A stretch of 64,000 nucleotides of DNA, from positions 434,001 through 498,000 of the forward strand of contig JBBPFI010000014.1 of assembly GCA_037974965.1 (NCBI GenBank). The letters run 5' to 3'. This DNA is from Dacryopinax spathularia. Lineage: Eukaryota > Basidiomycota > Dacrymycetes > Dacrymycetales > Dacrymycetaceae. Positions 23,807-38,041 of this stretch are shown piece by piece. Made by a program: the position numbers and the translations under genes. Under the pieces are notes generated by a model. The model saw nothing but the letters and a program-made list of their open reading frames with translations, had not been told where the DNA came from and made no database searches. How positions within the stretch are numbered: the first letter of the stretch is position 1; each line of letters opens with the position of its first letter.

Positions 23807-24806
23807 CAATTCTAAGCCCCACCGATCAGGTCAAAGAAGAGCGAGAGACGTCCCACTCCCCGGTCTTATTCGCAATCGAACCATCCTGAGGTGCCCTACA
23901 GCACTCCCTTACCTGGTCATCAAATCACGGCCAACCAAGCCCAATACAAGATCCCTTATCGCCGCCGCTCTCAACTTCTCAGAGCTCAACAAGGATCCCT
24001 CGGGAAAGGTACCAGACCCCAACTGAGGAGACGTCGCCGCTGCACGAGCAACTGCCAGTTCGCATGCGCCATCGCCTTATTTCTCTCACATGGAGCCTCG
24101 AGAACATCTCCTGCGCTATGCTTCACCCTCCGGCTGGGTCAGGTCTGTCCCACCGCTGCTGGCAGAGACAGCACCTGTTGGCAGAGAGACGCATCTGCAC
24201 GGGAGCGAGTGCGCCGGACATGCGCTCCATCCCTCAGCCTCTGGGGAACTCGTTCGCCGCTCGGTGCTCGGTGTTCGGTGGTTGGTTTGCATCTCCCAAG
24301 GCTCCAGCCAGCTGCCGCGCTGGGCCGTGGGTTACGGCCCGCCCGGCCGCGACTAGGCGAGAGAGTATCCTGATTGATGATTAAGTGATTCCTAAGACTG
24401 GTGACGCTCACCCCTGGGAGCACACCAACTCAAGAGACTCGTTCTGCGCCAGACTTTGCTTTGAACTACCAGTGGATCGACATCAGCGGGAAGAACATCC
24501 TCGGGTTCAATGTCTGGCCAGGGGCAACAAGAGGGCGCGGTCTTGCACGTTTCACGTTTCGACTGTGGGAGAGTTAGACTAGCACGCGCGATGTCTGAGG
24601 GGCTTGGTACATGCTAGCGGGTGATTATGAGAAGATGCGAGTAGAGATTAGAGATGATACGAATGAAGATTAGAGATAAGTAGATATATGTACATCATAG
24701 TACGTTAATGTGCCGATCCGAGTCGTCGTCGTCTAAAGACATTACATCACATTGCTTTGCGTTGCGTTGCATTGCGCTGCGTTGCGTTGCTTGGGTAGGG
24801 GAGTGT
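23807..24806. other. intergenic, convergent 3' ends
   Basis: 1 kb between the disrupted phosphotransferase and the proton channel. It contains a degenerate GCGTTGC/GCATTGC microsatellite near 24755-24790. ORFs here have no family resemblance. Confidence 0.5.
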
Positions 24807-26060
24807 TTACACCTCCTCCTTGGGCTTCTCCTTCTCGCCCTCGTCCGAGCTATCCCCGCTCCCCTCCTCCTCCTCCTCCTCCTCCAGCTCCGCAGCTTTC
24901 CGCCTCGCCACCTCCTCCTCCACAAACCTCTCCATCTCCTCCTCCCTCACCTCCCCACACACGCGCCTCATCCAAGCCCCCCTAATCTGTTCCCTCTCCA
25001 GCGCGTCCGCAAGGCGCGCCTGCTCCTCCTGCACCTCCTCCATCGCCCCCCTCACAGCACTAATAATCGCCTGATTCTTCAGCTCGATCGAGTGCGCGAT
25101 CGCATGGATCGCCCGGATGATCTTCCAGAGCCGGAGGACGATCAGCGCTGCGGGCGAGGAGCCGGACTTGCCGTTGTCGGCGAATTTGAAGTAGACTTCC
25201 ATTATTAGCGAGGCGAGCACGACGAGCGCGTCGATTGCGTAGAGCGGTTTCGTGAAGTGGCGGGGACCGAAGGCGAACAGGGAGGCGAATATTTCGAGGG
25301 TGAAGATACAGAGGAGGAAGACGGACAGGGCCCAGAGGAACCAGTCTGCGCCCGTTAAGGCAGTGGATTCATGTAGGACACAGCTGGCCGATTCGGGCGG
25401 GTTGGGGATGTTGAACGAGGCAAAGTACTCCAGTTGGTCGTCCGTGAAGCAGGAGAGGGTTAGGAGGGACAAAGTCAGGTCGAGGAAGACGGCGATCAGG
25501 TCGAGGATGACAAGCCCGATGATCGTATAGTGGAACTTGTCATTATGCAGCCAATGCCGCAGATGATGTCTGAAATGGTTCACTTTGCCCACGAACGTCG
25601 AGGGCGCATGGGAGCCCGTCTTCCCCGAGTGGCCCGTCTTGCCCGTCTTGCCGGAGTGAGCCGTATGGCCCGTCTTGCCTGACCGCAGGCTTTCTTGGTA
25701 TTTCCGCTCAGGCTCGGGGTCCTCAGCGTCCCACACGTTCGCGACGGTTTGCTCTTCGAGCTTCTCGACCACGTTCTCCAGCGCGTCTATGGCCGTTGAC
25801 CGGCCTGTGCCGCCCGTCCCGGCCGTGCGGCCAGTCCGGGTCGTATGCATCGTCTTGGGTGTGTAGGGGGTGTTGGGCACACTCCAGTGAACATTGCTGT
25901 GCGTCCGAGCTGTCCGCGGAGGGCTAATGAGGCCATCTTGACTTCCTTGCGGCGTTGTTGGAGCCGGGGAACGGCCGCCGGGGGTAGGGGTGGGGGAGGA
26001 GAGGGGGAGGGTGATGTCCTGCGCGTGGACTGGGAGGATAGGGGTGTTGGGCTTGGACAT
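24807..26060 (-). CDS. voltage-gated proton channel (Hv1/HVCN1-like)
   Basis: Single-exon gene, 417 residues. Hv1 channels are voltage-sensor domains that themselves conduct protons. The N-terminal ~165 residues are disordered and contain a repetitive GKTGH/SGKTG stretch (about 128-150). Four membrane helices follow. S1 (~178-198) is TIIGLVILDLIAVFLDL, with D187 at the position of the selectivity aspartate. S2 (~239-262) contains E256. S3 (~272-290) contains D277. S4 (~305-322) reads LIVLRLWKIIRAIHAI, with R310, K313 and R316 spaced by three and the tryptophan of the Hv1 signature. A charged C-terminal coiled coil (about 330-395), as used for dimerisation in the family, precedes an acidic tail. 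There is no pore domain (S5-S6). The second gating arginine is Lys, a conservative change. Confidence 0.9.
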   Translation of the reverse strand: MSKPNTPILPVHAQDITLPLSSPTPTPGGRSPAPTTPQGSQDGLISPPRTARTHSNVHWSVPNTPYTPKTMHTTRTGRTAGTGGTGRSTAIDALENVVEKLEEQTVANVWDAEDPEPERKYQESLRSGKTGHTAHSGKTGKTGHSGKTGSHAPSTFVGKVNHFRHHLRHWLHNDKFHYTIIGLVILDLIAVFLDLTLSLLTLSCFTDDQLEYFASFNIPNPPESASCVLHESTALTGADWFLWALSVFLLCIFTLEIFASLFAFGPRHFTKPLYAIDALVVLASLIMEVYFKFADNGKSGSSPAALIVLRLWKIIRAIHAIAHSIELKNQAIISAVRGAMEEVQEEQARLADALEREQIRGAWMRRVCGEVREEEMERFVEEEVARRKAAELEEEEEEEGSGDSSDEGEKEKPKEEV

Positions 26061-27083
26061 TTTTGTCGTTGCGTGGGTTCGTCACTTTTCGTCAAGTGGG
26101 CGTTCGTGTTCTCGTTCTCGTTCTCGTACAGGGCACTGAGGTCGGAAGCCTAGGAGAGACGGAAGTGGGGAAAGAAGATAGGTGGGTCGTAAGCCCTTGC
26201 TCTCTTCCCCCCCTCCTCCATCCCCGCTGCTATATATCCCCCCACCCCTCCTGCCTGCCCCTCCTAACCAATTCTTCATGACCATACCTTCGTGTAGCAA
26301 GGGATGATAGAGTACTTTTCGCGGTCGACGCAGGAAGAAGACCAACCTGCGACGCGCAAGGACTCACAGCCCCAAACCCCGCGCATCGCCACACGTGATC
26401 TCCCATATCATCCCCCTCTCGGGGCGGACGGGCGGTTGCGAGGGAAAAGAGGACAACGCCGATAATGCGCTGTTCTGACAATGCATCGCCGACCTGCTCA
26501 ACCACGCCAAGACGTTTCAGGGCAGGGAGTTACCAACAGAAAGCTCGGAGGAGGGTGCGAATGATGGATGCCGAAACACCGCCTGAGGCCGTTGAGGTGG
26601 GTGCCGATGTCGGCGCCGTCAAGCCGTATCGGAGACCGATGCATAGTGCGAGCACGATGTATGCAACCAAATGCATCGAATGAAAAGCAACTAATGCGCA
26701 GCCCGATGGACCTTGTTTCTACAATACAAGAAGCAAAGAAGCTTGCATTTTGCGACGTTATGAGTGGGATGAGGTGTGCCGGAAACGCCGTCGACATCGG
26801 CATATTCATCGTTGATCATCGCCGTCCTCCCTCATCAGCTCATCAGCAAGTAATAGTATCAGAGTCGAGCGTGTTTCAGACCGTCTCTGGAATGGAGATG
26901 GTCTCCGATGTCGGTGAGGGGATGCGGTCATCCTTGACACACGACATCCGAGCACCTCAGTCTCTGATCAGACCGATCGGCACGCAGGTCTCTCCATAGT
27001 CATGCGAATCGACTCTCGTAGCATTCCAGCGCGCAAGACAAAACCATCGTTATCGTACACTGTCGCAGCCTCAACACCATCAA
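26061..27083. other. intergenic between Hv1 promoter side and RIO2 3' end
   Basis: About 1 kb. The part next to 26061 is the upstream region of the proton channel gene and contains a TTCTCGTTCTCG repeat. No supported gene. Confidence 0.5.
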
Positions 27084-29030
<1,947 letters not shown>

Positions 29031-29484
29031 TTTGGATTTGTTTGGAGGAGGAAGGGAGGAGGAGGAAGAGGAGGTCGGGAGGGGGTACAGGGACTCGAAG
29101 AGCTGGGGAGGACTAGGGACCACGGGCGCTAAAGACGAAAACTGGACCCCGATTGGCGATTTCCTTTTTGGGTCCCTTGGGCATGTGATTATCGAAGTTC
29201 GCATCAACCCAGCATGATGTCTGCATAAAACTGGATCATCATTTCTGTGGTTGAAAACAGCACTTTAGATGGCCTAATAATAGCTCATAACACGGGATTG
29301 CGCATAGGCATGCGATGTCTACAGATCGCCAGACTACCACTGGCAGGAGCGATCGAAGCACGTTATTCTACATCAAGCAAATACTGATGGCCCGCCGCGC
29401 CTTCCCGCGATCTGAACTTGGTGCGCGAATAACGTGCTCACATGCCCTCGGGCAACCCATATCTCCTACTCCTTCAAAGATCTT

Positions 29485-32420
29485 TCACTGACCAAAGCCG
29501 ATCGTCTTGAGCGCCTCCTGAGCCTTCTCCAATCTGTCCCTATCGGCATACAACCTCTGACGGCGCTCTGCCTTCTCGGGGCTTTCGGCAAGGTAGGCCT
29601 TGCAGCGTTCTCTCGCGTCGGGACTGTCGAAATCCAGGCCTTTGATGATTGCCTCATGCATGCTGTCCGCCAAGGGTCGCACGAATACTTGGTCAATAGC
29701 CAGTGGAATGACGTCGATGAACCGCTGTGTCGAGTCAGATCCGAAGCGTTGCAAGCAAGAAAGATGGAGGGAATCACCTTGTACGCGACCTTGACTGTTG
29801 GTCAGCGCGATACTCGACCGGCTGTGGAGAGCTGGTACTCACCTGGAAATAAGCCCTGACTTCCGCCATGACAATTATCTCTTCCTCCCAGTCTTCGTGA
29901 GGAACGAGTTTGAGCAGATCATCCTCTTTCACGCCGGCGATACCAATCTCTTCCAAATGCGAGATGATTACCTTGGCCTGAGTACTGTAGCAGGATTCTG
30001 TTACCGAGACGGTTTGCGAGCAATGGGACGAAGAAGTTGCGTTTTTGAGGATGCTCCTTATCGCAGGAGAAGAGGCAGCCGAAGGGGTACAACGAGGTTG
30101 GGCACTTGAGTCGACGGTAACGCTCTCCGCTTCGAGCTTTGAGCTTGAAACGGTTTCCCGTGACGCTGTTGATACTGCGGAGGGTTTCGCCGAAGGACGA
30201 GCACGTATTCTTTCTTGCGCTCTCACAGCTCGATAGTGCGTGATCAGCGTCTCGCGCATGGTCTGATAGTACTGATTCTGCGTGTAGGCGCCCTGGGCTT
30301 CCATATTGGAGAGCAGCGAAAGAGCGGCGTGAGTGTCTTTTTCCAGCTCGGCGAACTTATTGCGGACCAGCTCCCTGCCTCAGATGGTCAGCTCAGCCAT
30401 GTCCCAAAACTTCATCACGCGTACTGGATGAAACTCAGCAGCAGTGTGCGATCGTTTCTTCCGAAAATGTCTTGCACAATGCTTTCCACAACCGAATGCG
30501 CGTGCGGCCCCACGGCCGCGAAGCAACGCTCTGCCAGGTTCTTCCACTGTGTGGTAGGCGAGGACATAAGCCGAGTTTTGACACGGTAAGGCACGTTGAA
30601 GGGCAGCTCTCGGGTCTTCGCTCTGCGTCGAGTCAGCCAACACAGCCGCAGGTCGGCAAGGCTCGTTGTCGCAAGAACACGTACTTCTGGATGACGTCTC
30701 GCACCTCGTTAAGCCTGTACATGTTATGTACATGAGGGTATTCCACCCGTTCGTGCAGAATCTCGATGGGCTCCTCGTAGGCGTGACGAGGCAAGAATTC
30801 CGTTGCGGAATCGGTGTAGGGAAGGAAAAGGGGCGCGGTATCATGGATGGCGTCTCTGAATTTCGAGAAGGCAACGTTGTTGTTCTGTACGAGCTTCTCG
30901 GAGTCCTCGGAACCCTTTACAAAGCCATCAAGCCTCGTGTGAAACCTGTTGCAAAGGTTGATGACATCCGCGACCGGATTCGACGAGACGGTGGAGGAGA
31001 GAGAGCTGATGTCCTCGTCCACCCGGCGTAAACTTGTCTGAAGCCTTTGGGAGATTTGTGGGAGCCTGACGAGTTGGTGAGTCAGATCCTGTGGGCAAAG
31101 ATGGGGAGCCCTACACAGATCGGATTCGGCCGGAAAGTAGATCACTGAGCGCGGCTGTAAGCCGAAACGTGCCCACATTCGCACGGATGGGATCTGGCAA
31201 GTTACGCCAAACGTCTGTGTCGCGGAAGAACTGGTTCTCGTTCTCCCGAGCAGTGTCGAATGTGATGCCTTGTTCGACCTCGAGCTGCGTGGGTTGCTTG
31301 GTGATGTAGTAGCCGAGAGCAAGGCGATGCTGGCCTCGATTGCTTAGCACGTTGACCCATTGAGATTCATCGGAGGTTTGAAGGGTATCCGGCTTGGTGA
31401 GGACACCTGACGGTCCACTCAGTACTTGTCTTCTGCCTGCTTGTTGCGGTCCACTCACCAATGGTACGTTTGCCTTCAGGATCAGCCGCCTTAGCCTCGC
31501 TGAGAGCGGCCTGATTTTCGGGATCATCTGAAGGTCATAGGTTAGTCCACGAGGATACACGTGTGCGATTTAAAACTATACGCGCCTTTCATCGTGATCG
31601 TGCAGAGGATCAAGGAAGAAGAGTCGTTGATGTATTCCTTAACCATAGATTTGATCAAGTCCACGAGACTGGAATCCGTGGGATGATGTTGGATTATACC
31701 CTGTGGTAATGAGCAACCGATGCAGTGATGTGCGGGAGGGACTTACCGGAAGGTCGACAAAGGTGAGATCCGTCAGGAGTGGACCGGAAACTTCAAGGCA
31801 GATGATGTTCTTCGAGAACTGCTTATGATCACCTGGAATCGGCATCGCACCCACATCTGTTTCGAGATACCAGTTGAGGTCCCGAGCATTGTTCAGAACG
31901 GCGACCTGGGCACGTCGCAACATCCCTTCCACCTGGGTGGGGTCGTGGATATCCCCGCCAAAAGGGAGGTTGACAGGGTCCGGAATCCGCTCTCCATCGT
32001 CCGCGTACTCATAGCGGAGTGAGATGGAGCACTTCCATTCCTGCTCGCTCCGGCGTAGACGAATCTCCGTCGGGCAGCGGGTGCAAGTACCGCCTCCCCG
32101 AGGCACGTTGATCTGAGCATCATCGGATAGTTAGACGGAGGAGCTACATGGGTCAGGAGGGAAGGACCATACCCTTGCGATAGCCTCGATAAGAGAGCTC
32201 TTGCCTGCCGATTGATTCTGATATCCCGATTAGCGTAGGATTGCTGATATTGAGGTAGCGTACGTACCCCGATTACGACAATACGAGGCAAGTTCAAACT
32301 CTGGCCGCCATTGTCGCGGATCTGGTCGATCACATCGAGCAGTTGTCGCGCTTTGACGGCATAGGCGCTCTGCGAGATATCGGCGCTGCGAGAGACTTGT
32401 GGAGAGGGTGCGTCGCCCAT
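29485..32420 (-). CDS. dynamin-like GTPase, copy A
   Basis: Eleven exons in the same order and nearly the same lengths as the copy at 4808: 32268-32420, 32173-32217, 31747-32112, 31586-31700, 31459-31527, 31115-31406, 30685-31065, 30419-30622, 29843-30374, 29778-29789 and 29485-29724, for 802 residues. G1 (NQSAGKSS), G3 (DLPG) and G4 (TKPD) are intact, the stalk is complete, and the C-terminal GED-like part ends ALKTIGFGQ. Exon 10 is again the 12-nt VAYK micro-exon. Intron 4 appears to use a GC donor (AAAG|GCGCGT) rather than GT; all flanking exon lengths match copy 1, which supports this reading. Its C-terminus is closer to copy 1 than to its tandem neighbour copy B. Confidence 0.9.
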
Positions 32421-34171
32421 GGCTGTGACCTTGGTTCGGCTTGGACCTGTAGTTGTGCTTGCGTGCCGGTAGGGAGGTTTCTGAGTTGTTTGAGCTTTGA
32501 AGGACGATCAAGAGGCGGTTTATATAGACGACGTACAAAGAGGGTGGGGTCCTGCCTCCCAGTCGAATCCCGCATCCACGAGCCACTACAGGATCCCGAG
32601 CATCATGCATCATGGGCTGGGCGGGTATGTGAGAGTGTGGTGCAGTCCTATGAATAGCACGGCTCCCGCGTCTATGCTTGAGAACACGCTGCCGAATTGA
32701 ACGTTTCGTCCAAGTAGACGCTGCTAGAACGCAGTGACAGAAGGTGGGTTGATTTCCCGTAGCTCGTGCTACGGCGTCGACAGGTCCAAACAAGGAGTCT
32801 TCAATCGCTCGCGGGTTTGCGACACACCGCTGGGGCAGAGAATGCAGGCTCGTAGGGCTGAAGAGCGGAACGGTGGACCGAGGGCGGGGCAAACCCGACA
32901 AGCTATCGTGTGGAGAAGCACAACGATTGCGATTTCGTGAGGATTTTCCCGCGCACGTCCTGTAGAGAATGGGTATCGCCATTCACAGTTGGAATGTGTG
33001 TTGATAAGGGAGATGCTAGAACGGTTTCAGCTGAGGGAGGAAATCGGCATGCTATGAAAGAGCATGCAACTCGGGCAAACATACCTGATGCTGATCAAGC
33101 GATGAGTGGTTCAGGACCTTCGACAGGATCGTATGACTCAGTTGGCATGTCGCTCGCTCGAATCGGGTGGAGACGTTGGCAGGAAGGCGCCCGAATGATC
33201 AAACTTGCGAAATTGGACAATGTACATGCTGTGAGGGGGCAGGTAAACTCGACCAGGGATACCGATGCACAAGCGCGAGCAACGGTCATTCACAGCGTCC
33301 TCGAGCTCAGGGATGTCTCGGCACATAGAAACCGATTAGGCGATACGATTGTCTGCTGAAATCCTGAAACAAACCCGAGAAGTGGACAATCGTGCTCCAC
33401 AGCGCAGGCAAATCCGGTAGATAACGAAGTCCTAGCCCTGTTCAATGCCAGCATTGTGAAGCAATACTGTGACTCAGAGCATATATCGCCAGTTCGACAG
33501 TATATATGCAAAGGCGTCAAGCGAAGAACCATTACTGCTGGAGGTCGAGTCCGAGGCATGGAGGAGAGACCCGCAGAAGGCGTCCCAGGTAAACCCGACG
33601 CAGCTGCTTGGTACAGCAACCACACTGCGCGCAAGAGCCAGAACGTTCCAGTCTAGCAGTGCATAGCAGTCCAATCGTAAGTGGATGTTCGCTGTCTGGT
33701 ATCTTCCATGATCGTGGGCACGACCGCAATCCCGACATCAACATGATCTGCTCGGATGCCCGCCATTCACGCAGAGCAGAAGTTGGCACTTGCCGAAAAG
33801 GCGACAGCTCCTCGGTCCGTCTTGCGCTACCAGTGTAGACCATAATTAGGCAGTCGACGATAACGTCAGGATGACTCCACAGTCCATTGTAGAAAGAAGG
33901 GTGTGGAACGATGTAATGGGAAGATGTTGACAGCGCACAAGGAACGCGAACCGCGTCGCGTTCCGCCTTGATTTCCTTTTTTGGTCCACTGGGCATGTGA
34001 TTATCGCGGACCAATCTTTCGCCTGACTCAGCAACAATATCGCATTCTGAGATCCATCCTACGCTCTATCAAGTCTTACATTCTGACGACTTGGTATCCG
34101 GGTAGTTGTTTCGTATTTTCAAACGAGAGATGAAAAGAAACAAGAAAAGGGAGGTATTACGGATCTCAGCG
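32421..34171. other. 1.75-kb spacer between the tandem dynamin-like genes
   Basis: Presumed promoter of copy A, followed by non-coding DNA. At 33907-34004 lie fragments resembling the NAA40 5' region and the RIO2-upstream region, described separately. Short ORFs have no family match. Confidence 0.5.
33907..34004. repeat. duplication-junction-like segment between dynamin-like copies A and B
   Basis: 33907-33965 resembles 37896-37950 (around the start of the NAA40 gene; shared words GACAGCGCACAA and GAACGCGAA). 33968-34004 resembles 29157-29195 (upstream of RIO2; shared TGGGCATGTGATTATCG). The two pieces are adjacent here but about 8.7 kb apart elsewhere, on the outer sides of the dynamin pair. 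Confidence 0.65.
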
Positions 34172-36994
34172 TCAAAGTCCGATAGCACGCAGCTCGGTCT
34201 TCGCCCGTTCAAGCCGCTTCTTCGTCGAGAGCAATGTGCTGCGTTTCTGGACATCGCGCGGGTTCTCTTGTAGGTACTCGCGGCACAGATCAGCGCCCTC
34301 GGGCGTGTCAATTTTCAGGCCGGAGATGAGCGCCGCGTGGATCTCTTTCGCGAGGGGGACAATGAAATTGCGGTCGATCGCGAGAGGCACATTGTCGATG
34401 ACGCGCTGTGAGAACGTCAACTTGGGAAGCACAATTGGAAGTAAAATACCTCAGTACTTTGTAGGCAACCTAGCGGATGGTGAATCAGCTGAAGAATTCG
34501 TGATCATGTACAGTATCTCTCACCTGGAAGTACGCCCTAGTCTCCGCCATGAATTCGATGACCTGCACATACGGATCGTTAGGAAGCAGTTTGGGCAGAT
34601 CGGCCGCATTGACGTGGCTGAAGCGATTGGTGCGAATCAAGTGGCTGAGGGCCTCCTTGATTGCCTCATCCTCTTTCTTCGCCGAATCGTCCGAAAGTGA
34701 CTGGCTGCTTTCCGAACGTCGCTGGTCACGCTGGTCTTTATAGTGAGCGATCAGTTTCGCCCTTGTCGCATCGAAATAGTGATCGTTGAACGTGCTCGGA
34801 TAACCCTCCATGTCGAGCAGTCGATCGAGGATGTCCTTCGTTTGGCTTGCTAGGTCAGCGATCTTGTCCCCCAACACATCGCTATTAAACTGTAAGTCAA
34901 GCTTGGGCTGCGCCTTCGGTAACAAGGATGCGTACCGAATCAGGCCTAGTAGCGGTCCGTGCTCAAAGCGACCAAAAACATCTTTAGTGATGTTATTACA
35001 AAGTGCCTCCACATCGGGAAAAATCGCGTCGAAGCATTCCTCGACGAGGCCTGGCCAGTGCTTGATGGGGGCGAGCATCATAGTGACTTTGGCGGGAAAC
35101 GGCACGCTGTGCGGCAATTCCCGGGTCGTTGCCCTGTAAGCAAGGTCAGCAAGCGAACATTAGAGGAAATGGGGTGATGGCCCACATCGCTATAGCATGC
35201 CTCACGTCGTCGAGGTCCTTTGCTTCCTCCTCGTGGCTGTCGGTCTCCAGGAACGTTTCTTCTCCTTCCGCCGACGGAAGACTAGCAGATCTGTCTTCCC
35301 GCAGGAAGAGTGCCTCTCTATAGCGTGTGCCCGATGAGACTTCCTTCTTAGTGAAAGGAAGAAACTGCGGTGCCGTTGAGTATATCGCTTTCTTGAACGC
35401 GAGGTAGTTGGCCTTATTCTGCTGAATTAGCTTGACGTGATCTTCGGCGCCTTTCGTATGCTGGGCCAATTCGTCTCGCACTTGCTGACACCGCTCCAGC
35501 ATGTCGCCCATGGGATTGCTCGACGGCTCTGCAGGTAGCTTCGAAAGGTCGTCTCGGACTTGTTGCAGCGATGCGTTGATCTTGGCAAAGACGCCAGGCA
35601 GACTATAGAAGATAATGTCACTAATGTTCCGCGGTAGTAGCCGGAGCCATACAGACTCACGCTCGCTTGATCGCTTCGGTAAGAAGAGTGCTCAACGTTG
35701 CTGTGAGATTGGGCGTGCCAAGCCGTGAGCGGATCTCGCCTGACAAACTTCGCCATGGCTCCCGCGACCGAAAGAACTCTTGCTCGCGTTGACGAGACGC
35801 AGCGAAAGTAGTGCCTTCTAAGAGCTCCTCTGGGGAAGGCTGCTTCGTGACGAAATACCCGAGTTGAAGCGGGTGTTTCACGTTTTGGACCACAGGAAGC
35901 CATTGCGATTCTTCTCCTTTCTGCATGGTGTCCGCCTTCGTCAGTACACCTGAGCAGTTTGAGAAACGAAGCTGCACATAGAATACGCCACCCACCGATC
36001 GTCCTAATACCAGTGGGGTCAGCGTGGCGGGCTTCCATAATGGCTGCCTGATTGTCGATATCGTCTGATTCAAGCCATCAGTCGACAACGGCAGGTATAT
36101 TGTTGTCACACGGACCTCGCATGGTTATCGCGACCAGGATAATGGAATCGCCGGCGATATACTCCCTCACCATTTCTTTGATGAGATCGATCATCTTCTG
36201 TTCTCCACTAGCTATAATGCCCTGTGACCATGGATCAGTGTTTCAGACGCAAATACGTGGCCTGCGATCCTTACCGGTAGATCCACAAAGGTGAGATCCG
36301 TTAACCCCGGACCGGATACCTCGATGCAAATCACGTTTCTCGAAAATCCCAGCTCGCCTTCCTTGCTAAACGTGCTGAGGTCGCAATTGAGGAACAGGCT
36401 GGTTTCGGTCTTCGGATGGAGAATCGCCAATTGCGCCCGGCGCAGCATGATCTCGACCTGGCTTTCGTCCGTGAATGTTGGACCGAACGGCACCGTGCGG
36501 ACCCCCTCGAGCTTCTGCCCGTTCGGATCGTACTCGTAGCGCAGGGAGATCGTGCACGACCAAGTTTCGGCCGACCGAAGGCGAATTTCAGACGGGCAGC
36601 GAGTGCAGGTACCCGTATCGCGTGGCACGTTGAACTGCCGCTATATCAGGCCGCCGCAATTTCCGAAATCCAAATGGCACATACCCGAGCTACCGCTTCG
36701 ATAAGGGACTTTTGCCTGCGGATTGGTTCTATAAAGTTTCAGATGAGTACCCAATCGGTCCGTGGGGGAAGTACGAACCCCGATGACAACGATCCGAGCA
36801 AGTTCCGGGATCATGTCGCCTCCGACATCTCGGACCTTGTCCACGACATCCAGGAACCGGCGTTTCCCCTCGGCGAACGTGCTGCCCGAGATATCCTGGA
36901 ATGATACGGGGCCGGAGCTGACGCGACTGGGATCGGGAAGAGAACCTGCATTATGGTTGCCCGGGATCCCGTCGGTGTGCTCGGGCTTCACCAT
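34172..36994 (-). CDS. dynamin-like GTPase, copy B (one-base deletion in the P-loop exon)
   Basis: Same exon plan: 36779-36994, 36685-36728, 36275-36634, 36116-36221, 35996-36064, 35661-35949, 35186-35602, 34936-35133, 34524-34881, 34458-34469 and 34172-34405. It would encode about 767 residues, but exon 2, which carries the GNQSAGKS P-loop, is 44 nt instead of the 45 nt of both paralogs. The frame is lost right after AGKS, so as sequenced the gene is either a very recent pseudogene or carries a base-call error. All other exons are open with intact splice sites. G3 is DLPG; G4 is TKAD rather than TKPD. The N-terminus is about 20 residues longer than in the paralogs. Confidence 0.8.
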
Positions 36995-38041
36995 GCTTGG
37001 CTTGGGAAGTGCGAAGATGTTCGAGAAGTTAAGTCTGTATGGGACCAGGCGAGGAGGAGATGAAGGAGGGGCCCCGCACTTGCCCATCCGCACTTTATAT
37101 GCAGATTCAGCAAGAGGACGCGCGGCCTCAAGTACCGGTCGGCGGCAAGCTAACGGCATGGCGACTCAGATGCCTGAAACGGCAAGACAACGAAAGCGGC
37201 AAGTCTATCGTATCCACCGAAGCACGCGAGAGAGTCGTAGACCGTAGCATTCGTTGTCATGGATAGTATCAGAACGAGCGCTACAAATAGCTGAAATGGT
37301 CGTTCATCGCATCTGCATAAGCCGAAACCAAGGATATGGTGTTTGAGTGAAGCGCGAGTTTCGACCGATCCCGCATGCACTACCGAAGTACCGGGGCATG
37401 AGACTCAGGGATGAATGACTTGGAGGTGGTTGACCCAGAAAGTACATAAATCAACGCAAAGGGTGCCAGGAACGTATATGAAGCAGGGCGGCGGCGCCAG
37501 TACAAGGGGAAGCGGTGTGGCTCATTGTTGCCATGTCGGAACGAATGGACAACCCCGGTGATCTGGATATGCGCGGCGAAAGAGGGACATAGAATACATG
37601 CGATGTTCATAGACATCGCATGAGCCACTTGCTCGACGGGTGGGGGTAACAGAGAGAACACCGTTCCCAGCCATCGCCAGAAGCCAGTTCAAAAGCCGGA
37701 GCGACTCGGAGAGAGTTGGGCGGAATAAAGGTGTTTGGCATCACCGCAGCTTGGAAGGGTGATACGTTCCGGACTATCATTTCGAGTCTAGAACCACCGG
37801 AGAGCTTCATACCACCAACTAGCAGAACAGCAGACATCTCCCTCAAGAAATAGTTGCTAGATAGCTCGACAAAAGTAGCACAGCTCGCTTTGTTGAACGA
37901 TGGAAGATGTCGACAGCGCACAACGAACGCGAAGCTCAACGCGTCGCGCTGCGGCACGCGTCCTCGTCGCTCGCACCAAACGCCGCCCTTCCTTCCTTCC
38001 CGTTCAACAATGCCCCTCTACCGTCAACACCAACGACCGAA
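36995..38041. other. divergent region upstream of dynamin-like copy B and NAA40
   Basis: About 1 kb. No supported gene apart from a possible N-terminal extension of NAA40 starting at the ATG at 37907. Confidence 0.5.

Noticed and set aside
23891-24373. 160-codon ORF downstream of the phosphotransferase
   Set aside because: Arg/Cys/Leu-rich composition, several overlapping alternatives and no family resemblance.
24745-24795. GCGTTGC/GCATTGC microsatellite as a telomere-like repeat
   Set aside because: The tract is short, degenerate, internal and between ordinary genes.
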